64,000 nt of DNA from Halorhabdus sp. CBA1104 (GCF_009690625.1 NZ_CP033878.1:310001-374000), one strand, 5' to 3'; positions 43,668 through 52,945 are shown, counted from the first letter of the stretch. Translations and numbers: made by a program. The notes: generated from the letters alone by a model not told the origin.

Positions 43668-44073
43668 ATGTCGCTGTTCCCGACCGAGATGGAGAGCGAG
43701 CGCCTCCGGTACGAGCACCTCCACCCCGACGATATCGACCCCTTCGAACTGTACGAACACCTCAAAAAGGGTGGCCGGCGATCGACGAGATCACCGAGTA
43801 CGTTACGTGGGATCCCTATTCGAACCCGAAGGAGGCCGTCGAGTGGGTCGAGTCCTGTGGGACGGATTTCGAGAACGGTGAGAGCGCTACCTGCGTTGTC
43901 CGACCGAACTCGGGAGAACGGGCAGGTGCGTTTGCCGGCCTCGCTGGCCTCGGGGTCGAGTGGGATCAGCAGCGAGCGACGCTTGGCACCTGGTTCCGCA
44001 AACCCTGCTGGGGGCAGGCTACTCCGGGGAACGAGCCGCGCGATTCTGTCTGTTACAGCATCTCGAAAAGTGA
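43668..44073 (+). pseudogene. GNAT acetyltransferase, frameshifted and C-terminally truncated
   Basis: Begins MSLFPTEMESERLRYEHLHP, typical of haloarchaeal GNAT proteins. It shifts frame near 43775 into AIDEITEYVTWDPYSNPKEA...GAFAGLAGLGVEWDQQRATL...TWFRKPCWG, and again at the G5 run 44010-44014 into GYSGERAARF, the acetyl-CoA site. It then stops at 44073 without the usual final 60-70 residues. Two indels plus the missing end indicate real decay of the gene. Confidence 0.72.
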
Positions 44074-44113
44074 GTGGGACACAAACCGGGAGTGAGCGGT
44101 GCGTTGGAGGGGC

Positions 44114-44449
44114 TCACTCGAACTGTTCGATCACGTCGATAACCTCTTTGCCACACTCGCTCGGCTGGTAGGTCACGTAGTTCCCGTCCCGGTCTGTCGT
44201 CACCAGGCCTGCGTCCTTGAGTACCTTGAGGTGATACGAGAGCTTCGAGTAGTCGACCTCGAACAGTGCGACCAGATCACAGACACACAGCGCTGACTCC
44301 CCGAGTAGCCGCATAACGAGTAGCCGCCGCTCGTCGGACAGTGCCTCGAAGATATCCAGCGTGCCACCGGGGTCGCTGCCGTCGAGGATCGCTTCGAGCC
44401 GCGCCATCGTTTCGGGCTCGACCCGGTAGTCGGTAGATTGTGCGGCCAT
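44114..44449 (-). CDS. ArsR-family metalloregulator
   Basis: A 111-aa winged helix. RRLLVMRLLGESALCVCDLV contains the CVCDL metal-binding motif of As/Sb sensors, followed by the recognition helix YSKLSYHLKVLKDAGLV and the wing VTTDRDGNYVTYQPSE. It presumably represses the phosphatase/arsenate-reductase-like gene 550 bp upstream, and itself, until arsenite binds. Start ATG 44449; a longer in-frame ATG at 44566 lacks family support. Confidence 0.87.
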   Translation of the reverse strand: MAAQSTDYRVEPETMARLEAILDGSDPGGTLDIFEALSDERRLLVMRLLGESALCVCDLVALFEVDYSKLSYHLKVLKDAGLVTTDRDGNYVTYQPSECGKEVIDVIEQFE

Positions 44450-44668
44450 TTCTTTGCACTCGCGTACGGGACCCAGACACAAATCAGTATCTGCGTCTTC
44501 GCCCACGAGACCAGTCAAACCATCCCCGGTCAGCAATCTACACTGGGCTGCAGTCGGGACGCCCATCGTGAGTGACGCCGTGGTGTGTCCGCCTGATGTT
44601 GGTCGATCCCAGACTAGCTCCGAGTGATTCTGTGATTCCGACAGCGCCCCGCTTTCGGTCGATGCCGT

Positions 44669-45193
44669 TCAGAAGTCGAACTCGTCGGGCTCGTCGGACT
44701 CGTCAGGTTCGAGGTCTGGGGAAAACTCCGCGGGTTCGTCGATGTCCAGGTCCGGCTCGTCGTCCGGCTCGAACGCTTCCGGGGGCTGGCCGGCCTGTTC
44801 GACCACTTCGTCGGACACGATGATCGGACAGTCTTCCCGGAGGGCGATGGCGATGCCGTCGCTGGGACGGGCATCGAAGACTGCACTCTTACGAGACCCC
44901 TCGACGTACTGTTCGGCATCGATCTTCGCGTAGAAGGTCCCTTCTGAGAGATCGTCGATGCGGACACGATCGATCGCCGCGCCGAACTCCGAGATCATCT
45001 CGATGAGGAGGTCGTGCGTCAGCGGCCGTTCGAACGGTTCGTTTTCGATAGCCAGTTGCATCGATTGGGCCTGATCGCCGCTCACGAAGATCGGGACCAG
45101 TTGCTCGCGCGCTCTCAACAACACCACTGGCGCCCCCGCCCCGTCCTCTCCGACGCCGACGCCGACCCCCTCGATCGTCGCTTCGTGTTCCAT
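44669..45193 (-). CDS. Bifunctional nuclease family (DUF151) protein
   Basis: A 174-aa protein. The DUF151 domain (residues 1-135) has VVLLRAREQLVPIFVSGDQA, RPLTHDLLIEMISEFGAAID and FDARPSDGIAIALREDCPII, the family signature. DUF151 includes a plant/bacterial protein with DNase and RNase activity, but most members are uncharacterised. The C-terminal 45 residues are an Asp/Glu/Pro tail typical of halophiles. Monocistronic. Confidence 0.9.
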   Translation of the reverse strand: MEHEATIEGVGVGVGEDGAGAPVVLLRAREQLVPIFVSGDQAQSMQLAIENEPFERPLTHDLLIEMISEFGAAIDRVRIDDLSEGTFYAKIDAEQYVEGSRKSAVFDARPSDGIAIALREDCPIIVSDEVVEQAGQPPEAFEPDDEPDLDIDEPAEFSPDLEPDESDEPDEFDF

Positions 45194-45286
45194 GCCGCGA
45201 AATTGGACATGACGCCTGAAAAGTACTCCCCCGCCGCTCGGTTCCGGGGCCGTCGTCCTTTTGCTCGCCCGTCCCGTAGCGTAGCT

Positions 45287-45526
45287 GTGACCGCGCCACC
45301 CGTGGACCGAGAGTTCGACCGTCGACAGGCCCTCAAAGCGGTGATCCCGTTTTTAGCACTTGGCCTCGCGGATCTCCTCTTGTTGCTCGGGTGGGGACTC
45401 GATCCGCTGTGGGGCTTTATGATTCTGCCGCCAATTCTGTTCATCTCAGTCCTCGCCTGGATCGGCTTCCGGACGGGATTTATCAGCGATCGTGCCGAGG
45501 GACATACCCTCGAGGATCGCGGCTGA
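45287..45526 (+). CDS. Small two-helix membrane protein
   Basis: A 79-aa protein starting GTG 45287. Two TM helices (ALKAVIPFLALGLADLLLLL and LWGFMILPPILFISVLAWIG) connected by a short loop; both ends are charged and probably cytoplasmic. A conserved haloarchaeal hypothetical; function unknown. It converges with the DUF3194 gene (1-bp gap). Confidence 0.7.
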   Translation: MTAPPVDREFDRRQALKAVIPFLALGLADLLLLLGWGLDPLWGFMILPPILFISVLAWIGFRTGFISDRAEGHTLEDRG

Positions 45527-45527
45527 G

Positions 45528-45779
45528 CTACGACGAGAAGAGTTCGTCAACTGCGCCACGTGCCGCAAGCGCTGCGTCGTCGACGACAGTTTCGGGATCG
45601 GCCTGCCCGTCGGGTGCATCGAGATACACGTCGACTTCGAGTCGGCCGTCTTCGAAGCTGACAGTGATGTCGACGTCTTCGATATGCGAGCGGTCCAGCC
45701 GCGAGAACACGACGGTTTCGGCGGCTTCCGCAGCTGTCTCGACGACGGTTTCGGCGTCCGGGTCGTTACCGGTGTTCAT
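45528..45779 (-). CDS. DUF3194 family protein
   Basis: An 83-aa protein: [20 protein letters not shown] and [15 protein letters not shown] form alternating strands with a helical C-terminus, matching the archaeal DUF3194 family. It overlaps the prefoldin beta stop by 4 nt (ATGA), a conserved archaeal pairing. Function unknown. Confidence 0.85.
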   Translation of the reverse strand: MNTGNDPDAETVVETAAEAAETVVFSRLDRSHIEDVDITVSFEDGRLEVDVYLDAPDGQADPETVVDDAALAARGAVDELFSS

Positions 45780-46174
45780 GCACCGCCGGCGCCTGGGCCG
45801 GGTGCGCCGCCCATCGGACCGCCGCCGCCGGCACCGCCGAGCATCTCCTGGAGCTCGCTCTGTAGTTCCTCGAACTGCTCTTGGACGCGCTCTTCTTGCT
45901 TATCGAGCGTCTCGACGCGGACTTCGAGCGTGTCGACTTTCTCCGAGAGGTCTTCCTCGGCCGTCTCGTAGTCGGTCTCGACGAGGAGCTCGCCGACCTC
46001 GCGGTACATCCCTGTCTCGGGGTCGATGTCTTCGAGCGTGTCGAAGGCGTTCTGGGCCTCGGTCAGCTGGGTTTCGGCCTGCCCCTTCTGCTGGGCGACT
46101 TCCTGGGCCGTCTCCTGGAGGTCCTGCAGTTCTTCGAGCTTCTCTTGTGCTTCAGGTGGTAGATTACCCTGCAT
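45776..46174 (-). CDS. pfdB: Prefoldin subunit beta
   Basis: A 132-aa chaperone subunit. Two long coiled-coil arms (about residues 8-48 and 72-115) flank the beta hairpin [21 protein letters not shown] Gly/Pro/Ala-rich C-terminal tail follows. Prefoldin hexamers hand unfolded proteins to the thermosome. Start ATG 46174 ([13 protein letters not shown]) is the family start. Co-transcribed with DUF3194. Confidence 0.96.
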   Translation of the reverse strand: MQGNLPPEAQEKLEELQDLQETAQEVAQQKGQAETQLTEAQNAFDTLEDIDPETGMYREVGELLVETDYETAEEDLSEKVDTLEVRVETLDKQEERVQEQFEELQSELQEMLGGAGGGGPMGGAPGPGAGGA

Positions 46175-46249
46175 ACCAACCAAGTCGGGACCCGTACTGA
46201 AAAACCCACCTTTCGAGACTCGTCACGGCTCGTTCGATAAGCGGCCGTC

Positions 46250-46864
46250 TCACGTCCGACTAGCCGCGATACCACCGATTCCGCCACCGATAATCGGATA
46301 CACGAGACCAACGAGGACGACTCCCGGCACGAGACTCGGCCCGACGGACGCAGTGACTTCGGTCCCCAACTGGCTGATCGACAGCCCCCACTCGGTCAGA
46401 AACACACCTCCGATAGCAAGCGACCCGTATCCGAGGACGACCGATGCGCCCGCTTGAAACCCGCTCGCGGCGGTCTGGACGGGAGCTGTCCACGCCACGA
46501 TGAACCCCGCGATCAACAGGGCGACGATGGGGACGACGAGGAACCACGGTTCCCACAACAGCCCGTTGGTGACCGGCAGGGACCGACTTATCGATTGTCC
46601 CGCTGTCGAGAGATCCATCGTAATCTCGACGTTGTGGGCTGCATAGAAGACCCACCCACCGACCTGCCAGGCTTCGGGGAGCGTCACGTCGCCGCTCAAT
46701 TGACCTATCTGGCCGAGAGTCTGCGTGAGGTCGTTCTGTATCGCTCCCGACTTCGCAAAGAGGATGGCGAGAAACCCGACGAGGTACGCACTCGCCCCAC
46801 CGATGATCCCGCCGACGACCGGAATGCCACTGCTTGCCTGTGTCGAGTGACTGTGCTGGGCCAT
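46250..46864 (-). CDS. Polytopic membrane protein of unknown function
   Basis: A 204-aa haloarchaeal membrane protein with about five helices (for example IIGGASAYLVGFLAILFAK, LVVPIVALLIAGFIVAWTA, GASVVLGYGSLAIGGVFLT, VPGVVLVGLVYPIIGGGIGG). An extracytoplasmic loop lies between helices 1 and 2. Glycine-rich helices suggest tight packing. No transport motif recognised. Start ATG 46864. Confidence 0.75.
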   Translation of the reverse strand: MAQHSHSTQASSGIPVVGGIIGGASAYLVGFLAILFAKSGAIQNDLTQTLGQIGQLSGDVTLPEAWQVGGWVFYAAHNVEITMDLSTAGQSISRSLPVTNGLLWEPWFLVVPIVALLIAGFIVAWTAPVQTAASGFQAGASVVLGYGSLAIGGVFLTEWGLSISQLGTEVTASVGPSLVPGVVLVGLVYPIIGGGIGGIAASRT

Positions 46865-46962
46865 GCCACTGGCAACGGCGATTTCTCGCATAAACGTACC
46901 GAAGCAGTCTCTGTGCCCATGCAGGTGGCCGTCTGTGGTGGGACCTGAGCAACTGGCAGCTT

Positions 46963-47202
46963 TCAGATCCCTGCCGCACCTTCGGCGACCTCGACGAGCC
47001 CACTCCAGGTCGTCAGCCCGGCACGCAACGCGACCAGATCAGCTGCCTGAATCGTAACGGTCAGTGTCGCCCCCTCTCGCTCGACCAGCGCTTGCGTGCG
47101 ATCGCCGTCGATCTCGTCGACTTCGAGGGCAATGCTCCGCTCGACGAGGCGAGCGCTATCGGGGTCGTCGTACGCGGCGGTGAGAACTGCCTCGTGGTCC
47201 AT
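46963..47202 (-). CDS. pcc1: KEOPS complex subunit Pcc1
   Basis: A 79-aa protein. ARLVERSIALEVDEIDGDRT and LTVTIQAADLVALRAGLTTW match Pcc1, the dimerisation subunit of the KEOPS complex that makes t6A37 in ANN-decoding tRNAs. Archaeal pcc1 commonly follows rpoP and rpl37ae, as here (13-bp gap after rpoP). Confidence 0.88.
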   Translation of the reverse strand: MDHEAVLTAAYDDPDSARLVERSIALEVDEIDGDRTQALVEREGATLTVTIQAADLVALRAGLTTWSGLVEVAEGAAGI

Positions 47203-47215
47203 CCGACGTCCGTCG

Positions 47216-47350
47216 CTACTCGACGTTGACTTCCTTGACGTCTCGGGTCCGTTCTTTCAGCAAGACGCGGTGCCCGCAGTAGGGACAGCGAACGCCGCCG
47301 TATTCGTCGAGTTCGACGTCACGCTTGCAACGCGAGCACTTGTAGGCCAT
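47216..47350 (-). CDS. rpoP: RNA polymerase subunit P (Rpb12-like)
   Basis: A 44-aa zinc protein, [20 protein letters not shown] with [17 protein letters not shown]: one CxxC...CxxC zinc site. Equivalent to eukaryotic Rpb12; it stabilises the polymerase assembly platform. Directly downstream of rpl37ae (1-nt gap), the conserved archaeal order. Confidence 0.96.
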   Translation of the reverse strand: MAYKCSRCKRDVELDEYGGVRCPYCGHRVLLKERTRDVKEVNVE

Positions 47351-47351
47351 G

Positions 47352-47636
47352 TTACTCCTCCTCGGTCGCCGTCTCGGCGAGTGCAGCGCGGATCGACCGC
47401 TCGGCTGCTCGACCGCCCGGCGTCTGTGGGCTGTAGGCGCCGCCCGTGAACGTGTAGCCACAGTAGCTACATTCCCAGATGCCAGTCCCCTGGCGGGAGA
47501 CGCGGTCGTTTCCGCACTCGGGACACTCGTGTTCGTCGCGCATGTCTTCCTCGATCTGTGCGACGCGACGCCGAGCGACTCGCCCGTAGCGTGCGCCGAA
47601 CCGGCCAGCGCTGCCGGTCTCTCCTCGTTCAGCCAT
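47352..47636 (-). CDS. rpl37ae: 50S ribosomal protein L37Ae (eL43)
   Basis: A 94-aa protein. The basic N-terminus [20 protein letters not shown] precedes a zinc ribbon [21 protein letters not shown]...[11 protein letters not shown]. Archaeal/eukaryotic eL43 binds 23S rRNA near the E site. Start ATG 47636; an in-frame upstream ATG is not conserved. Confidence 0.95.
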   Translation of the reverse strand: MAERGETGSAGRFGARYGRVARRRVAQIEEDMRDEHECPECGNDRVSRQGTGIWECSYCGYTFTGGAYSPQTPGGRAAERSIRAALAETATEEE

Positions 47637-47706
47637 AGTACCAGCAGTTCGGGCGAGCGCGCCCATAAACCTGTTGAGTCGCGGGCACTGCACCACGACG
47701 GCCCAG

Positions 47707-48426
47707 CTATTCCGCCAGGTCGACTTCGCGAAGTGCTTCGTTGAGGTCGGCCCGGACGTGCTCGCCGAGTTCGCGATCGCCTGCGGTCGTCACCACGCGG
47801 TTCTCCTGGACACTTGATCCATCCCGGATGAGGAGTCGGACGTTGCCGCCCTCGTCGGCGCGGGTCGCTTTCGCCCGGACGCCACCACGGGTGCTTGACC
47901 CGCCGGCGTCGATCGGTCCGGGGATAATCTTCTTGACGTGTGGGTGCCCCGCGACGGTTTCGATGGCTCGCTTGCCGTCCCGGTTGCCGATCAGCGTCGA
48001 GTGGGTGCCACCGATCTTCTCGGCGGGACTGGCCTCGACGACCTCGAGGGCAGGTTCGCCCTGTCGCTCGATGACGCGCTCGACGGGATCGTCGCCTTTG
48101 ACGCGAAAACACTCATAATGGAACTGCGACCGGACGGCGTCGATGACCGTCCGATCCCCGGTGACGTAGACTTCTTCCGGGCGCTTGCGATGCACCTCGT
48201 CGGCAACTTGCCCGGCGAAGTTGCGCAACTCGACGCCGCTTAGCTCGCCGTCCTCGGGCGTCGTCGTGACGACCCGCGTCCCCAGGATCTTTTCGCCGTC
48301 GAGAGTCGTCACGCGTGCCCGATCCCGATCGAGATCGAGCACGACCACGTCGGCGTTTGCTGTTCGACAGACCAGACAGTAATCGCCCGGTCGGTCGAGG
48401 TCAGCGGCGCACTCTCGACACTGCAT
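47707..48426 (-). CDS. DUF2103 family zinc-binding protein
   Basis: A 239-aa archaeal protein. The N-terminal zinc ribbon [20 protein letters not shown] is followed by a region with [20 protein letters not shown] and a basic conserved segment ([40 protein letters not shown]) that looks nucleic-acid-binding. It sits beside the L37Ae-RpoP-Pcc1 block, so a role in RNA metabolism is plausible but unproven. Confidence 0.85.
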   Translation of the reverse strand: MQCRECAADLDRPGDYCLVCRTANADVVVLDLDRDRARVTTLDGEKILGTRVVTTTPEDGELSGVELRNFAGQVADEVHRKRPEEVYVTGDRTVIDAVRSQFHYECFRVKGDDPVERVIERQGEPALEVVEASPAEKIGGTHSTLIGNRDGKRAIETVAGHPHVKKIIPGPIDAGGSSTRGGVRAKATRADEGGNVRLLIRDGSSVQENRVVTTAGDRELGEHVRADLNEALREVDLAE

Positions 48427-48484
48427 TACTGTCTCGTGGGGACTCACGCCGAATAAGCGGGACGATCCGCGCGCCTCGGGCGAC

Positions 48485-49816
48485 TCACCGGTAGGCCTCG
48501 AACTCCTCGCCGAAGACGAGGAAATAGCCCGTCCCGACCGCCCCGATCGCGGCCGCAAGCGTGAACGCGATCTCGGGGCTGGCAAAGTCCCAGAGGTACC
48601 CGCCGATCGCCGCGCTGGGGATGACAACCGTGTTTCGCAGCAGGTAGTACGTCCCGGTGACACGGCCGCCGGCGTCTTGCTTGGCTGGGCCGACGATGAG
48701 TGCCTTGTGGGACGGCAGGCCGGCAAAGCGCAGCCCCGAGAAGGCAAAGACGGCGAGCATTGCGGTCGCCGTTGGCGGTGCATTGATCAACACCACCGGG
48801 AAGATCGCATAGACCGCAAAGCCGACCGCGACGACTGGTTTGAGGCCGACGTATTCGGCGACCTTCGCTGCGGGTGCCATCACCAGCAGCGCGACCAACA
48901 TCTCGACGCCGAGCAGGACACCGAAGAAGGCCGCCGGCGAGAGGTCGATCGCGTAGGAAACGCCACCGATGGCGACGGTCGTCTCCAGGCCGACCGCGAA
49001 AAATCGGGTGACGACGAGCACGAAGAAGACGTAGACCATACCGTTGGCGAACCGGACCAAGGTATCCCCGACGAGCAGTGGCCGGAGTTCCCGGGGCATC
49101 TCTCGGAGGTCCGCGCGGATCTGTTCCAAGCCAGCGAAGCTATCGCCGATGGTGTCTTCGCTGGCGTCGTACAGCCAATGTTGGACGAGCGTCCCGACAG
49201 CACCGAAGGCGACTGCGACCGCGAGCACGTACCGGAAACTGACTGTAAACGACGGGTGGAGGCCGATCAAAACAGTCGCGAGTACGGGGCCGACCAGAAA
49301 GGCGACCCGCCGGAACGTCTCGGTCGCCGCGAAGCCGGCCGCCAGCCGCGAGGGCTCGGTCGCCTGCTTGACGACGGCGAAGGTCGCCCCGAGGCCGAAG
49401 GATTTCCAGGCCTGGGCCAACAGCAGGCCGACGAAGATCCACACCCACGGCTCGACGGTCAGGCCGGCGACCGTGAACGCGCCGAGTTGGCCCGCGGCCA
49501 GCCAGACAGCGAACCCGAGCGTCGAGAGGAAGCCAAACAGCGTCAGGGCGTATCGCGACCCGATCCGATCCGAGATCGCACCGCCAGGGTAGGGAAACAC
49601 CGCCGAGATGATGTTTCCGAACGTCCCGAAGAGACCGACGACGAATCCCGACGCGCCGAGTGTACGCATGTACTCGGGGAGAAAGCGGCTGGTCATCTGG
49701 AAGCCGAGGCTGAAGGCGAACATCGCAATCGAGAGGATGAGGACGTCTCGACGGAGCGCGAAGACGGACCGAAACGCGTCGATCGGGCCTGCGGCTTCGG
49801 CCTGCTCGTCTGGCAT
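48485..49816 (-). CDS. Major facilitator superfamily transporter
   Basis: A 443-aa protein with 12 predicted helices. The helix 2-3 loop GGAISDRIGSRYALTLFGFL is the MFS motif A (G-x3-D-R-x-G-R). Helix 1 starts LILSIAMFAFSLGFQMTS. An acidic N-terminus precedes it. Substrate unknown; the family ranges from drugs to sugars. Start ATG 49816 (MPDEQAEAAGP) is preferred over an ATG 27 nt upstream. Confidence 0.9.
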   Translation of the reverse strand: MPDEQAEAAGPIDAFRSVFALRRDVLILSIAMFAFSLGFQMTSRFLPEYMRTLGASGFVVGLFGTFGNIISAVFPYPGGAISDRIGSRYALTLFGFLSTLGFAVWLAAGQLGAFTVAGLTVEPWVWIFVGLLLAQAWKSFGLGATFAVVKQATEPSRLAAGFAATETFRRVAFLVGPVLATVLIGLHPSFTVSFRYVLAVAVAFGAVGTLVQHWLYDASEDTIGDSFAGLEQIRADLREMPRELRPLLVGDTLVRFANGMVYVFFVLVVTRFFAVGLETTVAIGGVSYAIDLSPAAFFGVLLGVEMLVALLVMAPAAKVAEYVGLKPVVAVGFAVYAIFPVVLINAPPTATAMLAVFAFSGLRFAGLPSHKALIVGPAKQDAGGRVTGTYYLLRNTVVIPSAAIGGYLWDFASPEIAFTLAAAIGAVGTGYFLVFGEEFEAYR

Positions 49817-49965
49817 GTCCCAGCTTCCAGCGCCGAGCGCCAAAATTCTTCGCCGTGCGTGCCCATCTTCGGCTCCGCCACACTCGAGTGTCGAGGCGCC
49901 ACTCCGATTCGAAAATGCGAAACCACCGCTGAATCGTCCGCGGTAGAATAGTGCCTGGCTGCGTC

Positions 49966-52428
49966 TCAGGCTACCTGCTTTGAGACGTATGCTCCCCAGG
50001 ACTCGTGTTCGACCACGAGTGCCTGTGGCTCTGTGGATACCGACAGTGTGATCGAATCTCCAGCCTCGATCACATCGTATTCGTCGGCCCAGACGTTCGG
50101 ATAGGACGTCCGCTGGCTGGCATAGGTCGCGACAGCTACCTCCGCCGGGTCGATTTCGCTCTCTGTCTGTGAGGTGATCGTCAGCGATTCCGCTTTGGCG
50201 TCATATTCGACGTCGAACTCGAATGGTGGATGGAACGTCTCCGAGAACACAGTCTCTTCGTCGGACCCGTTTTTCCAGACGACCTCGACAGTCGATCCGG
50301 TCTCGGCGGCGAGGTCGATACTATCGCCCTCGGTGACGGTATCGGAGAACCCGTCGATTGACTCGCCATCTACCGTCATCTCGAAGGCATCAGCCGACCA
50401 CTCGCCCTCTCCTGCAAACGTCAGGGATTGCCCGTCCATCTCGAAGTGGACCATGCGACGCAGACTAATCCCATCGATCCGGACGGATTCTTCAGGCCCA
50501 GTCCATTCTACGGTGACGATACTCAACCGATCGAACTCGATGTCGATACTGTCGCCGTCCGCAAGCGTTTCGTACTCTTGGGCGAATGGCGTTTTCGCCT
50601 CCAATCCGTGTGACTGGACGGTGAACGTATCGGGATCGCCCGTATAGCCGTCGTCACTCCGATAGACGAGCTCGAACCCGTCCGTAGAGTGGTGCAACTC
50701 GAAGGAGACCGGCGGTTTGATATACTCACTGAAGGCCGTCGCTGGCCCGCCCGGCCCGACCCACTCGACGAGGACTTTGGCCCCCGGATCGGCGTCGATG
50801 GACACGCTGTCGCCGGATTCGAGGGTTTCGTATTCATCGTCTAACCCGCTCGAAAGCTCCGTGCCATCGACGGTCACTCGGTACTGTTCGGGGTCACGGG
50901 CTTCCCGGCCCTGATACACAAGCGTGGGGTGGTCTTGTTGATCGAGTGAGAAGTACCCGGGGACCTCGGCATGGAAGTAGTAAATCGACGTCGATGTCGA
51001 TTCGGTCACGGTGCCTCGCTCAACCGAGTGTGTTGTAGAAAGGGTGACCCGATCGTACAGTGTGACGTCGTCGATCTCGATTTCGTCTTCCGGGGACAAC
51101 GTCTCGTGAGATGCCCCAAGAGATCGTTCCGTCGTCTCCTGTCGCTGGTAGTCGTCCTCACGGCCCGATGTCGAACGGTGTTCGATCTCGATGCGCTCAG
51201 TGGCTGTGATCGGCTCTGGACCAGTGTACGTCAGCGTCAGTGTCTTGGACTCACGGTCGTAGTCCTCCTGGAAGGTCACACCGTCGGCGATCAGCTCGTG
51301 ACTGACGACCGTCTGGTATTCGGGATGCTTCGGATCGGTCCACTCCAGTACGATCGTCGAAAGCAGATCGGCCTCGACGGTGATGACCTCTTCCGGGTCG
51401 AAGGTCTCGCCGTTCCAGACATTCGTTACTTTCTCGCCGTCGACGTACAGTGCTAGCCCCTCCGTCGAGACCGCTTTTTCCTGCGTGTGGTGGAGTTTCG
51501 CTGTCCCCGCTTGGGAATCATACTGAACGTGTAACCAGAGATCCGGCGCGCGTTCCCGGAGTGCCTCTGAAGGGGCAGGTACACGAGTCGTGCCGATGGC
51601 GACGCGACCGTCTCGTTTGATCGCTTTCTCGTCGATGTCGTCGACGCTCGTACTCTCCAACAGCGCCTCGAAGTCGTCCCCGTCGTAGGCCGCTGTCTCC
51701 GTATACACACCGACAATAGAGAAACTGATCGCCGTCGGGTCGATCCGATCGACGCCAATGGCCACCGTTTCTAGTCCGTCCGTGTCGATATCGGGAACGC
51801 CAGTGTCCGAACTCGGAGGGAACGACGGGAATACTTGAATGCTTGCCGAATCGACGACCTGTGCCAGCGACAGGCGCGTCTCTTCGGAGAACTCGAATTC
51901 GTCACCGATTGCATCTTTCGCTGCCGAGAGGCCGTCGGTCCAGGCTCCGCTCTGGGGAGCCACACCGAGAACAAAGAGCCCGTCGTCGCGATGGACCCCG
52001 TTTTCGGGTACTCGTTTCGGAACGGTTGGATCGGTGGCGTCAAACGAACCGACCAGCGCCAGGATCTGCTTTCGGTTTTCACCGTAGATCGCAGTTGCAA
52101 CTCGATCGACGGCTTCCTCGTCGAGATCGAACTGATCTGTGCCTGCTCCCCACATCGTCATCGCAGTGGTCTCTTGATCGGGCGACGGCACAGTAACACT
52201 GAGGCGCGAGGCCTGCGTGCCGTCGACGGACTCCGGGATGGGATCGAGAACTGCCTCGACGTCGTCGGGGAGGGCTGTCTCATCCGAGTCGGGCGTCGGC
52301 GTTGCCGTTTCGGAGGGGGACGATTCGGCCCCAGTTGTCGTCTCGCCTGCGGCGGCGATACTGAACCAACTGGGGAGGGCGGCCATGGTGACACCGGCAA
52401 GGAGTTGCCGGCGGGTACTGCGCACCAT
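49966..52428 (-). CDS. Large Tat-exported repeat protein
   Basis: An 820-aa secreted protein. A twin-arginine signal (STRRQLLAGVTMAALPSWFS, residues 3-22) is followed by a Thr/Ser/Pro-rich spacer, as for surface proteins. An N-terminal domain (about 45-300) precedes about five tandem beta-rich repeats of about 90 residues. Each repeat has an E/A-G-D-S-I-x-I/V-x-A turn and a V-x-V-E-W-T/V-G-P strand, e.g. ESGDSVSIDADPGAKVLVEW and ADGDSIDIEFDRLSIVTVEW. No C-terminal sorting (PGF) motif. Likely an adhesin-like or extracellular binding protein; function unknown. Confidence 0.8.
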   Translation of the reverse strand: MVRSTRRQLLAGVTMAALPSWFSIAAAGETTTGAESSPSETATPTPDSDETALPDDVEAVLDPIPESVDGTQASRLSVTVPSPDQETTAMTMWGAGTDQFDLDEEAVDRVATAIYGENRKQILALVGSFDATDPTVPKRVPENGVHRDDGLFVLGVAPQSGAWTDGLSAAKDAIGDEFEFSEETRLSLAQVVDSASIQVFPSFPPSSDTGVPDIDTDGLETVAIGVDRIDPTAISFSIVGVYTETAAYDGDDFEALLESTSVDDIDEKAIKRDGRVAIGTTRVPAPSEALRERAPDLWLHVQYDSQAGTAKLHHTQEKAVSTEGLALYVDGEKVTNVWNGETFDPEEVITVEADLLSTIVLEWTDPKHPEYQTVVSHELIADGVTFQEDYDRESKTLTLTYTGPEPITATERIEIEHRSTSGREDDYQRQETTERSLGASHETLSPEDEIEIDDVTLYDRVTLSTTHSVERGTVTESTSTSIYYFHAEVPGYFSLDQQDHPTLVYQGREARDPEQYRVTVDGTELSSGLDDEYETLESGDSVSIDADPGAKVLVEWVGPGGPATAFSEYIKPPVSFELHHSTDGFELVYRSDDGYTGDPDTFTVQSHGLEAKTPFAQEYETLADGDSIDIEFDRLSIVTVEWTGPEESVRIDGISLRRMVHFEMDGQSLTFAGEGEWSADAFEMTVDGESIDGFSDTVTEGDSIDLAAETGSTVEVVWKNGSDEETVFSETFHPPFEFDVEYDAKAESLTITSQTESEIDPAEVAVATYASQRTSYPNVWADEYDVIEAGDSITLSVSTEPQALVVEHESWGAYVSKQVA

Positions 52429-52553
52429 ATCCACGTCGTTGCACCTCTCACTCATTAAGATTTTCAAATACACAACTCGTGGCAGGACATCTGCTGCCAT
52501 CGTCCCGCTACGTATCACGAAGCCCCCTCACACTTCCCAAGCAGGGGCCAGAA

Positions 52554-52859
52554 TCAACTGCTGGCGTCGAGATTAGTCTCGTCGTCTGTGGCTGGCCACT
52601 GCTGCTCACTTGCGAATGGGAAATCAGCCTGGCCGATACCCCACGGTTTCTCGGTCACACTGGGAGGGACGCCAGTGGCGTCGAGAGCCGAAACGGCGTC
52701 AGTTCCCTCCAACACCACCAGCCCGTGGGGGTGGCCTAGACTGCCTTGCAACAGCGGGAGGCCGTCTCTGAATACTGGGCGTGAGCCGGTTTCACTGTGT
52801 TCGAAGTCGTACGGAGTGCTCTGGAGTTCCCATACTGTTCCTGATTGGTTCGATCGCAT
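52554..52859 (-). CDS. Conserved 101-aa haloarchaeal protein
   Basis: Begins MRSNQSGTVWELQSTPYDFE; the middle FRDGLPLLQGSLGHPHGLVV and LDATGVPPSVTEKPWGIGQA are ordered and conserved-looking. No signal or membrane segment. Not assigned to a family. The coding call rests on composition and a suitably placed ATG. It stands alone between the repeat protein and truD. Confidence 0.6.
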   Translation of the reverse strand: MRSNQSGTVWELQSTPYDFEHSETGSRPVFRDGLPLLQGSLGHPHGLVVLEGTDAVSALDATGVPPSVTEKPWGIGQADFPFASEQQWPATDDETNLDASS

Positions 52860-52945
52860 TTCGATCAGTTACGAACGACCCCACAGCGAGACCGAGCGGG
52901 AAGCTGTCGAGTACGATCGACTGCCGTCGGAGCTGACTGGCCAAC

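Noticed and set aside
48677-49951. 424-codon plus-strand frame over the MFS gene
   Set aside because: Very high Arg/Asp/Glu/Gln content without hydrophobic core; shadow of a 12-helix transporter.
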